Origin: Sepiola atlantica
Lineage: Eukaryota; Mollusca; Cephalopoda; Sepiida; Sepiolidae
NCBI GenBank assembly: GCA_963556195.1
Contig: OY744537.1
Coordinates: forward strand, 19,714,274 to 19,778,273
DNA: 64,000 nt
Reading direction: 5' to 3'
Shown here one piece after another: positions 1 to 11,127 of this stretch. The first letter of the stretch is position 1, and each line of letters opens with the position of its first letter. Made by a program: the position numbers and the translations under genes. Below the pieces are notes generated by a model. The model had not been told where the DNA came from. It was given only the letters and a program-made list of their open reading frames with translations, and searched no databases.

Positions 1-1165
1 GATCTTTTTAGGATTCTAACCGTTCCTTTAAACGCAGTTGTTGTATCGTAGCCGTCTCCCAGCAGAACCTTACAACTATGTGCCAGGTAGCTCTTCTTTT
101 TTTTTTTTTTTTTTTTTTACAAATATGTGTTAGTCACAACAAAATATTGTACTCAAGCCTATACACAAGTAACTAAAGATGTGAATTGGAATATAATATT
201 TAAATTAGGTGTACAAAGGAAAGTGACTAAATTACTAAAAGGAATAAAAGATCTCCATTATAAAAATAGGTTAGAATAAGTTTAATTTAGACCGTCAAAA
301 TTATTAATGGGATTTTTAAACATAGAATAGTTTTTAATCTCTCTCCGCACTGGAAATGTATTGATAGGAAAAACTTTAAAAGACTACCGCACAATTATTT
401 TTTTTATGATAGGGCAATATACTTTTTGAACAAATTATTTAATCAAGTTAAAAATAGCACTAGAATAGACGATTTAAAGAATAAATTAAATGACATAAAA
501 AATAATGGTAAACAATGAACTTACAAAATCAGTTTTTAGTCATTTTGCTGAAATATTTCATCGAATTTGATCTGTATATTCTTATTATATATATGTGAGA
601 TTGTAAGTAATTTGTATATATGAAAAGTTTGAATGCTAAACGCGATAAAATTCAGTTTTTTCAAATTGAAAAATTTAGACCTAGAATCAAACTGTAAAAG
701 CTTATTTTAATTGAAAGCATAAAGATTAGGCAGATATTATGCAAAAAATAATTTCAGTGTGCGGTCAAGTGATGAAATGTAAAACCTTTAGAAGTGATAA
801 CTTGACAATTTTGAAAATGGCGTTTTTCATTTTGTATATGAACTCTCCATATATGAACGCATTTATACATTATTTTTTTCATTAACAGTTGGAATGTGAT
901 TATTAAAGTAAGAGATTTCCAAAGAGGTATAATAAATAGATAAAATTACTTTGGCTGATATACACATATTCATAGTTAACCATTTGTCTCCATTAATGCA
1001 GTGGCAGGAATGGCTTTAATACTTTATTAGGTTTCTATCTTATGTCTTTGAATTCATTTTTAGACCTGAAAAACAAGAGAAGAAATATAATCTCTTTGTA
1101 CTTGTCAAACAGTTATTTCAAATTTCTTTATATGAAAATATAAACATGCATTTATTTATTTTCTA
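1..1165. other. AT-rich non-coding, nothing recognised
   Basis: I see no gene here. The stretch is AT-rich with a 22-base T run near position 98 and short TA-rich words around 590 and 840. No open frame, splice-flanked exon, tRNA fold or terminal repeat stood out on either strand. Confidence 0.6.
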
Positions 1166-1290
1166 CTAATCAATCCCCACTTATCAAGATCAATAGCCAC
1201 TCGAGGATAAGGGTTAATGAGGTGGATGGATTGTTAGTCAAATGATAAAGAATATTATGAGAGGATTGAAGGTAGAGTACAGAAAAAAAA
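1166..1290 (-). repeat. LINE 3' tail fragment, family C
   Basis: On the minus strand this carries the same short tail seen at 25,484 (minus), 26,340-26,600 (plus) and 60,760-61,010 (plus). The shared words encode something like SSHNI followed by LILEWLLILISGD, and in the longer copies they lie just past the C-terminal end of a reverse-transcriptase reading frame. This copy is a 5'-truncated scrap. The assignment to a non-LTR retrotransposon rests on the longer copies, where a WNTLPRDCFPADYN-type segment precedes the tail. Confidence 0.55.
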
Positions 1291-1799
1291 TAGCAACGTC
1301 TCTTTTGTGGGAAAAGGGCTGCAGAGAACAGAAGAGATCTTCCCCCACTAGATTGCAAAATTATTTTTGTACTCTCGCCAGCCAAGAAATAGTTCTCTGA
1401 GCGGCACCTCCCAAGATGTGGCAGCAGTACTTCATTATAGGACATATATGACATATATGACTTTTACATAGGTAGAGAATTGCATCAGGACTTTAGTATT
1501 TCTGGAGTGGTAGAATGATCCAACCATTTTTAGAGCAACACGTACCTAATTTGTATAGGAAAACTATTAAATGGAACAATTAATGAATACTTATTGTAAT
1601 GACTAACGCGAACAGACGTAACTTGGGAAAGCTTTATTCAGCACACGATGTCGGTACAGTATTAGTGCTACTATTTATAGTGGTTAGTAGAAGCAGGAGA
1701 GTTCTCCAAAGGGGAGATAAGTCAGAGTAAGGAAAGTTACTCGTAATTATTCATTACACTTATATTAGAACAAAATATGAAAATTTGAATTGCATCTAC

Positions 1800-2280
1800 G
1801 CATGGCCATCCCTACTACAGGCCAGGCAATCGTGCAACTGGGGTCTTTTACTGGGGGCCATGTGAACTTTCTTAAATATTCGATATAGAAGTTGCAAACT
1901 ATATCATCAACTGGTGCGGATCCTTTTTTTCTTTTTAACCACAATATACAAGTAATGATCTTTTGATATAAGTACAAAATCTCTAAAAAAAAAATCCAAC
2001 ATTGAAATAAAAATTCTTCATTGAAATATGCATTTGCCTTTGTTTATTCAAAATTACCTGTCTCTTAATTTATAGGAATTTGTCAATTGTCAAATTTATC
2101 AATTAGCTCATTGTGGTTCTTATTATTTGGTATGTAAAACACATAAAAACATCAAACTAATCTCAGAGGAATTTTACCTTTGTTTGCAACTTCTATATCG
2201 AATATTTAAGAAAATTCACATGGCCCCCAGTAAAAGACCCCAGTTGCACGATTGCCTGGCCTGTAGTAGGGATGGCCATG
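1800..2280. repeat. Large inverted repeat (99-bp arms, ~280-bp spacer)
   Basis: Positions 1800-1899 and 2182-2280 are near-perfect reverse complements. Both contain words such as GGCCATCCCTACTACAGGCC and a following CGATATAGAAGTTGCAAAC, or their complements. The spacer is AT-rich and non-coding. Both arms translate to the same short peptide with a DC-LAC cysteine pair, so they may derive from a piece of coding sequence copied in inverted orientation. I could not identify terminal duplications that would make it a MITE. Confidence 0.75.
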
Positions 2281-2858
2281 CATCTACGGTAAAGAATAAG
2301 GATATACCCTTTTTAACATAAATTACTTATTATTGATCATTTACTATAATTATCTAAAGATTGAAAACAATTGTTTTAGACTAATATAATTTGGGGGACA
2401 ATTTATTCCCCCCCCCCTCTCCCTAGCACCATAAAAAATGCGTTCCTGATTCGTTGTCATGGACAGGAATGGGTGAGAATTAGTCTATTTAAACGTCTAT
2501 AAAAATTGCTCAGTACTCAATGTTAATTTTGTTTTTCTGCACACAGCACGCAAAGTCTTTTTAAAGATAAGATGTTTCATAGCGAACGTGACTTCTACAA
2601 GACCAGGAAGGATTATTACGAAAAAGAAATATGGTTAATACCTTTTATTTGTCTAAAGCTCTGACGAGGCTTGTTATATCAAACGAAATATTAGATAAAA
2701 AAAAGTCAAGATGAAGAAGAAAAAAAATATAGTTTTGATTTTTTATTTTGATTTTAATAAAAAATATCTGCATCTAACACATGGTTTTTTGAAGGCATTT
2801 TGCCTCTTTCTTTATGTTTAAAATTCTAAAGATGCTTAAAAAAATGAACTTACCCAAA

Positions 2859-2860
2859 TT

Positions 2861-2891
<31 letters not shown>

Positions 2892-2892
2892 C
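2859..2892. repeat. (TA)n then (CA)n microsatellite
   Basis: About ten TA dinucleotides run straight into about six CA dinucleotides. It is a plain compound microsatellite. Confidence 0.95.
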
Positions 2893-3337
2893 TACAATCA
2901 ACAGTGACAATTACGAGACTAGCCACAATATTTTAAAGTTTCTAGCTTGGTAATTGACTTTAACACATACTTAGCTGACGAAAATGAAAAACCCAAAACT
3001 TAATTTTTCATTTTTCATGCGTTTCGTACGCGATCACGTTCCGCATACGGCATCTCATTACCCATACGTTCATTAAAAAAGCCATACATTACCGTACTGT
3101 TCTATAAACTCAGCAAATGTGAACACACCAGACTAATTCTGCGCCTGAAGACGATTGAATGAATCAATCGAAAGTATTCATGAATAATGGAACATAAAAC
3201 CTACGGATCCTATGTACAACAATGTGACAAAAATATCTATGGACCATCCGAAAAATCGAAAGAATGAAAAAAAATGTTTATTAAGCAGAAACATTCTGTG
3301 TTGTTCAATAACGTTTATCTTTATAAATATATATATA

Positions 3338-3447
3338 GCTATGAAAATATATTTATGGCAATTAAGCTACACAGAGGCTCCCACGTTTCATCCCCGGAGG
3401 GAATCTTCAGGCTAAAAGCTTAATTGCCATAAATATATTTTCATAGC
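3338..3447 (-). ncRNA. Hammerhead-like hairpin with 31-bp perfect arms
   Basis: Arms 3338-3368 and 3417-3447 are exact reverse complements of 31 nt with a 48-nt centre. Read on the minus strand, the centre contains the hammerhead core word CTGAAGA (complement of 3404-3410), a helix II made of TTCCC against GGGGA with few loop bases, GAAA (complement of 3386-3389), and a 7-bp helix III with a 4-nt loop ending in U, then A as the predicted residue 17. The long arms continue helix I. The same module occurs twice at 21,255-21,545, and the sequence to its right (to about 3,590) is also shared with 21,546-21,680. Self-cleavage is inferred; the fold was judged by eye. Confidence 0.6.
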
Positions 3448-3564
3448 TTACTACCTAGCTCTACTTACGTATCGAGCACTGTTGAAGTAAATACTGAAAA
3501 TTGATACATAAAAAATTATATCTCCTTATAAAATTTTATGTGGATACATGAAATACTAAAATTA

Positions 3565-3715
3565 TATATATCACCCACAGACATACTGTTTCGCTGTATC
3601 ACAACTCTTTAGTGCAGCTAGACTAGCACCCATCCCAAACCAGGAATCGAACCTAATCTAGTTGATAGTCAGCAGTTCTACTCACTGAGGTAGGGGCATC
3701 GGCGCGCTCATAAAA
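3565..3715 (-). repeat. tRNA-headed SINE with degenerate hammerhead
   Basis: On the minus strand, positions 3715 to about 3640 look like a tRNA head: an A-box-like TACCTCAGTGAG and a good B box, GGTTCGATTCC. About 30 nt downstream comes a hammerhead-like block: CTAAAGAG (core CTGANGA with G5 changed to A), a 4-bp helix II, CGAAAC, a 3-bp helix III (ACA against TGT) and a GTC cleavage triplet near 3575. Helix I can form with wobble pairs. The changed core residue predicts a dead ribozyme. The head could also be called a tRNA pseudogene, but the downstream module argues for a SINE. Confidence 0.6.
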
Positions 3716-3919
3716 GATATTTACAATGTCTTTATATAAACATTGACCGCCATTTTTAAAGTGCTCCGTTTGTTTACTTACAAGAAGAAAAAAACTAATA
3801 ATTTTTTTTTGTTTTTTAGAGCACCCTTTGTTTTCTAGTTATTTTTTTTTTTAAATAACTATAATTTGCAAATGAACATTCTTTTGCTCTTGAAGTTACT
3901 TTGTTATATACATAAAATT

Positions 3920-3969
3920 ATTAAACAGTAAGGCTGGCTAGTAATAACTAGCCAGCCTTACTGTTTAAT
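3920..3969. repeat. Perfect 23-bp hairpin, 4-nt loop
   Basis: Positions 3920-3942 and 3947-3969 are exact reverse complements separated only by AATA. The stem includes AAGGCTGGCTAGT and its complement. A run of ten G residues follows directly, then a CGGGGG block. No miRNA-like mismatches are present, so this may be a recent palindromic duplication rather than a processed RNA. Confidence 0.9.
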
Positions 3970-4062
3970 GGGGGGGGGGGGCGGGGGAGTGATGTTGGAT
4001 GAAATATTTTACAAGCAACACAATAAATTGTAATACTAAGAGGAGCAGAAGCCCTTTTAAGT

Positions 4063-4679
4063 AAAAATATTTTATGTGACTGAAACAATAAATATACAGT
4101 AAAAATATTTTATGTGACTGAAACAATAAATATACAGTAAAAATATTTTATGTGACTTAAACAATAAATATACAGTAAAAATATTTTATGTGACTGAAAC
4201 AATAAATATACAGTAAAAATATTTTATGTGACTGAAACAATAAATATACAGTAAAAATATTTTATGTGACTGAAACAATAAATATACAGTAAAAATATTT
4301 TATGTGACTGAAACAATAAATATACAGTAAAAATATTTTATGTGACTGAAACAATAAATATACAGTAAAAATATTTTATGTGACTGAAACAATAAATATA
4401 CAGTAAAAATATTTTATGTGACTGAAACAATAAATATACAGTAAAAATATTTTATGTGACTGAAACAATAAATATACAGTAAAAATATTTTATGTGACTG
4501 AAACAATAAATATACAGTAAAAATATTTTATGTGACTGAAACAATAAATATACAGTAAAAATATTTTATGTGACTGAAACAATAAATATACAGTAAAAAT
4601 ATTTTATGTGACTGAAACAATAAATATACAGTAAAAATATTTTATGTGACTGAAACAATAAATATACAGTAAAAATACT
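4063..4679. repeat. 38-bp minisatellite, 16 copies plus a partial
   Basis: The unit is 38 bp, containing TATTTTATGTGACTGAAACA and then an AT-rich remainder. Sixteen full units start every 38 bases from 4063, and a seventeenth breaks off at 4679. Units are almost identical; the third carries CTTAAAC in place of CTGAAAC. The homogeneity implies recent expansion or ongoing conversion. The unit length is not a multiple of three and no frame is open across it. Confidence 0.97.
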
Positions 4680-4788
4680 TTGTCTTACTCAATGGCATTC
4701 TGTCGCTGTTTCTTAAAATGTTAAGAGGGTTAGTCAATATCTACAAATATTTTTTGGTCCCCCGATTTTATAAATCGGGGAACTTATG

Positions 4789-5300
4789 TTTTGAGGCATG
4801 TCCGTTCGTCCATCCGGATTTTTCTCCGCAACCATCCATTGAATTTCTCTAAAATTTTGCATGAAGTTGTAACTTTGGTCAGGTTAGAAAGTGACATTCT
4901 CCGATTTTTGAAAAAAAATCTGGTTAGCACCCCAGGTGGTCAAAAGGCTCCGAAATGGCAAAAAATGACATTTTTTGCCCCATAACTTTTCATCCATCCA
5001 TTCAATTTCTCTGAAACTTGGCCAAAATGTGGAGGCAATTGTTCCTAATAGAAAATAAGTATCGCTGACCTTGAAAACAATCTGGTTCGCGCCCCCAGGG
5101 GGTCAAAAGCCCCCAAAATGGCAAAAAATGCCCCTTTTCTCCCATAATGTTTGATCCATCCATTCAATTTTTCTGAAACTTGGCCAAAATGTAGAAGCTA
5201 TTGTTCTGGATATAAAATGAGCATCCTTGACCTCAGAAAAATTCTGGTTCGCGCCCCCAGGGGGTCCAAGGGGGGGGGCAAAAATGCCCCAAATTGCCCA
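4789..5300. repeat. Degenerate 162-bp tandem repeat, ~3 units
   Basis: The word CATCCATT(C/G)AATT recurs at 4833, 4995 and 5157, exactly 162 bases apart. Each unit continues with a GAAACTTGGCCAAAATGT-like stretch, then CTGGTT, a CCCCCAGGGGGTC palindrome and AAAATGGCAAAAAATG. The first unit is the most diverged. Short open frames cross single units but none crosses all three, so I do not call a gene. Confidence 0.85.
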
Positions 5301-5518
5301 AATTTATTGCATTTTACACTCGCCACATCAAGTCACATACAGAGGGGGACCATGCATGCGCGGCTTGTTTTAATTGTTTTCAGTACAATTGTCTTGAAAA
5401 ATAATTAATGAGAGGAAAAATTGTTGTCTGATAATGTAAATAAGACAAAAATATTAAAATAGGAAAGAAAAAAAAAAGTATATTCCTGTAGGACCTATGT
5501 TTAAAATAATTAATTAAT

Positions 5519-6425
5519 TTTTTTTACATATTTCACCCCAAACAAGGCAGGCTGCCACTGTAGACGTAAGGGCTATTTATAATTAGGGTGTAGGTTTTGA
5601 GTGTCATATTAAGTTGGGAGCTACTAAGCAAGATGTCTGTTTACATTAGTTTTAAACCTCTGCATGTCGGTACAGTCGGAAACAGGGGGCAGGAAGGGAG
5701 ATCCAGGGGAAGAAGCTAGTGAAGTAAAAGTCTCTCCGGCATCTGGGGACCTCCACAGTGAATGGATTGGATTTAGCTGATTGTCGAGTTGGTCTAGTGT
5801 ATTTACATTGAGGGGGCATCAGAGCAGCCTTTTCATCGGAGCGCATTACATTGAAGTATTTGTAAAACAAGCACAAGGATGCAACATTGCGGTGATGGGA
5901 CAAGGGCTAGAGCTTGGTGGATAGTGAGGGACCTATTAAGTTGGCGACTTTTTTTGGACCTTGTCTAAGAGGGAGAAACTAGTGGATGATCCACCAGCCC
6001 AGATGTGGCAACAATACTCCATGCATGGGCGGATGGTGGCTTTGTAGAGATACAGGATAATATCAGGTGTGAGAAGTTTACTAGCACGGTAGAGGGAGCT
6101 CACCTTCTTTGCAGCAGCCTTGGCAATGTCTTCAATGTATTTTTTCCAATTCATGATACCTGTGAATGTTAGGCCGAGGAGTTTGAATCGGGTAGGGTGT
6201 TATTTGCCATGACAATCGGTGGTTGAAGAGGTTTCTTGTAGTTGTTGAAGGAAAGGAGCTTTGTCTTTGTCGCATTAAAAGTTACCAACCACTTATGACC
6301 CCAATCCACTACAGCCTGGAGGTCATTTTCTAATTGCCTCGAATATGTGCGCATCCGTTTTGCCCACATGACGAGAGTAAAGCGTGGTGTCGTCAGCAAA
6401 TATACCTATCTCAGACTCGAAATTG
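5519..6425 (-). pseudogene. LINE reverse transcriptase remnant, family A
   Basis: Minus-strand fragments of a non-LTR retrotransposon reverse transcriptase occur in order: GIFADDTTLYS (the [FY]ADD catalytic box) near 6400; a segment with VDWGHKWLVTFNATKTK; then thumb-region pieces with MEYCCHIWAG, LLDKVQKK and SHHRNVASLCLFYKYFN. Frames change at least twice between them, so the gene is dead. The 3' end, on the minus strand, is the GTAGACGTAAGGGC complement followed by a short A run near 5519. At least four other copies lie in this window (14,640; 16,078; 39,955; 50,655). It looks jockey/CR1-like, but the clade is not certain. Confidence 0.8.
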
Positions 6426-6780
6426 AAAGCAAACAGTAATATAAAAAACTTGCGATTATATTTTTCTTGTATAAAAATTAAAGTAAAAGAAGAAAAAGAA
6501 GTCAACGTTTATTTCGCTTGAAAATCTATTGAAAACAACTATAAAAATATCATTTTCTATATTGGAAATACTCAGAGTATCAAATGTCAGTTTCAGTTGT
6601 TGCCGTAATTCGTAACTCGATGTTATCGAATCCCTACACAATATCGCACAGCAAAAAAGCAGTGTACAATAATTAACATGCGCTTTATCTCCATCTCTCA
6701 TCTCCTATCTGTCCTGTTTCTCTCTATAACTCCTTCCAACAAAGAGCGAAATAGAAGATGGTAAAATAATCATATTAAAT

Positions 6781-6783
<3 letters not shown>

Positions 6784-6829
<46 letters not shown>
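6784..6829. repeat. (GA)n microsatellite
   Basis: A 46-base run of alternating A and G. It is a plain microsatellite. Confidence 0.97.
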
Positions 6830-6831
<2 letters not shown>

Positions 6832-8399
6832 ACAATAATTTATTCTGGCACCCCCTGTAGGGAACATGAACATGAAGAGGGCTTACTTGCGAAACGTCCT
6901 CGAGTTTGCCTGTCCTGTGCGCTGCGGGTGAGAGAAAGAAATCCAACATGGCGTCCATGAATGTTTATTACATACAGTTCACGCAAAATCTCGCAAAGTC
7001 TCGTTGCACGTATGGAAATCAGGTGTGCCTCGATATAATAAAAGCGGGTCTCGTACCGTCTCAGAAGAACTCGGTGTGAAGCAGGTGCACGTAACGAACG
7101 GTGAGAGCTGCTTTGAAAGTTAACAGTGATTTGCGACCTTCGTTATTACTACACCCCCAAAATAAAGTTAGTAAAGCAAAATACTTAAATAAAGCTAAAA
7201 CAAAATCGATTTAAAAAGTGAAAAGAAAATTGACGTTTTTGATTTTGCTGCTAGGCTGATTAGATGTCGTAATTCATAACTAGTGATGGGACGATTCAAT
7301 ATTTTCCACGATTCCGATACAAATACTGATTCTGATTCTGTTAAAATCTCTAAATATTTAGCTATGGAGTTGCTGTTTTTTATTTTTATTTTCGGATTGC
7401 CGTAAAAACTCATGTAATATGTGCTTATATTTCCGAAACCGTAAAAATACACTTGTGAAGTAGGAGGGGGGCTGATCTATAAATTTTAGTTTTACTGGTA
7501 GTTTAAAATCAATAAATATTTATCATTTTATCATTAGTATCAGTAATGGAAAATTAAGTTGTAAACAAAAACAAAATAAATAAATAAATAAAACGATTCG
7601 AATACCCGAAAAAGTTCTCAATTTTCTGATTCCGATTAATTGTCCCAACACTATTCATAACCGGATCTTAATTGTAGTGAATATTATCAATTTAAATAAA
7701 TAGTTTCAAGAAAATAGTAACTGTTGACATGACGTCTAATAACATGAAAGAAAGGAATAATTGAAAAGAAGAATATGGTTTATTAGGTAAAAATCTTATA
7801 TTGTAACAAATTTCTTACTCGTAATATAATTTTAGAAGAAAATTTCAGATATGAAATATTTTTTTTTTTTTTGTAAGCACCGGTAACAAAGTAACTATGA
7901 CGTCACGTGATGTGGCAAGTAAATTTGGAAGAATCTAGACATTTACTAATTAGTTTCATCTTTTTTTCCAAAGGTTAAAAAAAATATTTTGTAGTAAAGA
8001 TAAGTTTTGCTGCTGATAAAAAGGATGATACTCATTGTGATTAACATTTTCTGCTGACGACAAAGATGGCTGTTTTCAAAAAACATTCTGGGTAGAATAA
8101 AGAATTTTCTGAAAGTAATTAACTCAAAGCAAACGTTCGTGCTCTGAAGCACATGATGCCACAAACCACAAGAAGAAATGACTATTCCAAAAAAACAAAA
8201 ACATCAATTTCATAGAGTTACTTCCCCTTGGTTGGAATAAAAAATATTATTTGGGGAAAAAAAACGGCATAGTTTAAAAAAAAAAAGAAGCAAAACAAGT
8301 TACAAGTAAATACATACTGGGCAATGCCCGGTAGGGACAGCTAGTTTCAAATATAATCGAGAAGCGAGACTCCTTTGAATCTGACTAAAGATTTACTTA
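6830..8399. other. Non-coding stretch, nothing recognised
   Basis: I see no credible exon or mobile-element protein. A moderately GC-rich patch at 6,845-7,130 contains several short CG-bearing words. A TACTGGGCAATGCCCGG word near 8,315-8,340 belongs to a dispersed motif also present at 27,812, 51,420 and 55,455. Confidence 0.5.
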
Positions 8400-8495
8400 A
8401 AATTCTATTATCATCATCAGCAGCGTAACGTCCGTTTTACATGCTGACATGTGTTGGACGGCTTTAAGAAATTGACTTCCAAAATAACCTATTTC
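8400..8495 (-). repeat. LINE 3' tail fragment, family B
   Basis: The complement reads GTCCAACACATGTCAGCATG, then TAAAACGGACGTTACG and a GATGAT run. The same order ends the family B LINE copies at 49,918-49,970 and 58,110-58,170. Only the tail is left here. Confidence 0.65.
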
Positions 8496-8743
8496 TGTCA
8501 GGTCTATTTGAATCTGTGTTTATCTTTAAATCTAACTAAAGATTTACTTTAAAAAAATGTGTCTGCCATGTTAAAATAATGATTTATTATGCAAGAATTT
8601 GGTGAAGAAGTCTTTCAAAAGTTTTTCGATTTTAAAGTAGAAGGATTGGGGCTTTGATTAAATCTAGAACTGTTGGCAGGAGGTCGTGGACAGTGATAGT
8701 CTCTATTTTGAAGAATAGTTGAATAAATTCTTGCCTAATAAAT

Positions 8744-9090
8744 CATCACAGCTTCCGCTCGGCCTTTTGGCTAAGATCAAAGTGTAGTATCTGTTCCGAT
8801 GGATACTGCACGCCTGTCCTGTGCAGTTCTAGGAGGTCCACCCTCCCAGGCTTCGCCTCCCCTCTTTGGGAAGGAGTAAGTTTATTGCTTACTGTCTGAG
8901 GCGCCCCTACCGGGGAATGCCGACAGGGCTGCCCAGGCAATTTTTAAATGGCCAGAGTGCTCACCTCTCGAGCGCTGGCTTTTCAAACCCCACTTTCTCG
9001 ACCCGATCTTGGGTCACATCTTACTTGTGGGAGTAAGATAAAACTGGCCTTGTGCCTAACTCCGCGAGGAGTAAATAAAAATCATTATTT
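8744..9090 (+). repeat. SINE-like repeat with U2 snRNA-like head
   Basis: The first ~50 bases match the 5' end of U2 spliceosomal RNA closely: CGGCCTTTTGGCTAAGATCA, then GTGTAGTATCTGTTC, which includes the branch-site recognition word GTAGTA. After that the match to U2 stops, so this is not an intact U2 gene: there is no Sm site or 3' stem-loops. The body contains TCTAGGAGGTCCACCCTCCC, GGGGAATGCC, and a stretch from 8,948 (GCCAGAGTGCTCACC, then GCGCTGGCTTTTCAAACCCC) that resembles a tRNA T-arm/B box. The tail has GCGAGGAGTAAATAAAAATC. Two further copies of the same body occur at 59,105 and 62,161, so it is a dispersed repeat family. Confidence 0.8.
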
Positions 9091-10295
9091 TAACACTGTT
9101 CACTCATATTATATACGTGTGCGTGTGTCACTTCCCTATATTGATACATACATTGCATTCAAGATGCATTTCTTAAGCATTTGATGGTCTCTTACAAGAG
9201 TTCTAGCAATTTCTGAGGTTGTCTTTTTCATGAACCATATCGACACGTTTCATCTTTCTGCCCAGGTTGCATAAGGGTGGAACACAAGCGATATCATCAA
9301 AATGACTGACCATTATTTATTACTGCGCAGAACCACCTGAAATTACATACTGTTGTGCATACCAGAGCTGCCAACCTTTTATGAAATATGACAGAACTGA
9401 CAGCCAACTAGAGGATGATTTCAGAAATGCGATTTGCATATAACGTTGGAATATGTGCATGTGTATGTTGATAAATTATTGTAGGCATTGTCCATTTTCT
9501 GGGAAATGCTGTCATATTTAAAATATTAATGTTCTGGTCAGTGATGTTCCACTTTTTATGATTCACTTGAATGCATCTCCTGATAGTTCTTCCTGCTGTT
9601 ATCATTTTTGTATGCATCTATTTAAGACCATATCTATGCACATGCACACAATACAGCAAACGAAAAAAAAATGTTGACAGGTAGTTTCTCATTAAAACAC
9701 CATAAAGATACAAAAGTTAATGAGATTTTATATTTTATATTCATTGAAAATTTTAATAGATGACAAATCTTACTTTCTCGGGTGGGAGTTCTCTGCTTTG
9801 TAGCGTAATTCCATGTTTTTTTTATAAAACCAGAAAAAGTTCTCCACCTTTTGATAAACATCTGCTTATTTCAAAAATAAGAAAAATCTGATTTCTGCCA
9901 AATCGCTAGAGCCTTACCTCCTTATTTTTTCATCACTATTTGACTAGATTTATTTCTGTTTCTTTCTCTTTCTATCTCGCTTTATCTTTTTTTCTCGTTT
10001 CCTGTTTTTTCTCTCTTGCTCTCTCCACCTTGTCTTGCTTTCCTTTTCCCTCTTATTACAGTTTTTCTCTGAAAACTGACAATGTTAATTTTGCCATGAA
10101 GGCTAAAACTTAAAACGATTCGTGATAGAGATAGGGGAGTTAGATGATTTTTTGTTTCATCAAAGAATGACTTCCTGTCTCCTTCCCCACCCACATGCTC
10201 ACTCAATATCTTTCTCTTAATTTTGACTTTCTTAGTTGAAATTTATTGAGTTGTTACGTGAAAAATTTTTTGTTGTCTTGTACTCCCCCCCCCGC

Positions 10296-10337
<42 letters not shown>

Positions 10338-11089
10338 GAGGCTGTGCTCCAGATTGGGAAATTCATCTTGATTTCAGCTTTTTTGCGATTGGTTACTTAC
10401 ATCTCTGTACTTTACAGTTCAGTTGCCAATAAGTACAGCCACTTCTGACAGACAAAACTACATCTTATTCGTTTATGAATGCGAAGTTGTAATTTAGTTA
10501 TATCCATGCATGTCGAAGTATTTGCATTGTGTTTCTTTACATTTTGGTTGCTTTTCAGATTTTCTTTGAATCAAACAATCTCATCCAGATGCAATACTAT
10601 TTACATTTGCATTTCGAAAAGATCATTTCATTGGTTGTTTTTTTTTTATTTGTTTACATTTAAAGCATTTCAAACAGTGCATTTAGAATCATTAATCACA
10701 CATAATTCACAGAATGAAGTTATTGCAAATTAGATAAGTTTTTTAATTTACCAAGTTATAAAAACGAACGGTTTCCAGAAGTCGCATAAGATAAAAAAGA
10801 AACAAAAAAAAACTTTTTTTCCCCTCCCTTTATTCTTTATAATATTGTTGGTCCCTTTCTCGTACCCACATGTATTTCTTTTTCCTGATATCCATCTTAT
10901 TTATTCAATATTCATATAGTAATATTGTTTCTCTAAATTAATACCAGAATTTTTTTTAGGAGTTTACATACCTGGAGAAGAATACATTTTACCAAAACAT
11001 CACATGAATTAAATAAATCCTATTGCGCATAATTTTTTTTGTCCAGTCATTGTTTATTATCTGTTGGATTTCACCCCCTCCCATGCATG

Positions 11090-11090
<1 letters not shown>
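9091..11090. other. Non-coding, microsatellites only
   Basis: I see no gene. There is a (CA)n run at 10,299-10,334 preceded by nine C residues, T-rich and TC-rich tracts around 9,950-10,060, and otherwise ordinary AT-rich sequence. Confidence 0.5.

Positions 11091-11120
<30 letters not shown>

Positions 11121-11127
<7 letters not shown>

Noticed and set aside
1617..1745. Possible LTR-like end (AAGCTTTATTCAGCACACG)
   Set aside because: No partner repeat, primer-binding site or polypurine tract could be found in the window.
3125..3190. Hammerhead-like CCTGAAGACGATTG ... CAATCGAAAG
   Set aside because: Core words are present, but helix II joins the core with a bulge and the base at position 17 would be G, which does not cleave.
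4063..4679. CRISPR-like array
   Set aside because: Units are contiguous with no spacers, and the DNA is eukaryotic.
8744..8797. U2 snRNA gene
   Set aside because: Only the first ~50 bases resemble U2; the Sm site and 3' hairpins are absent and the body is a dispersed repeat.
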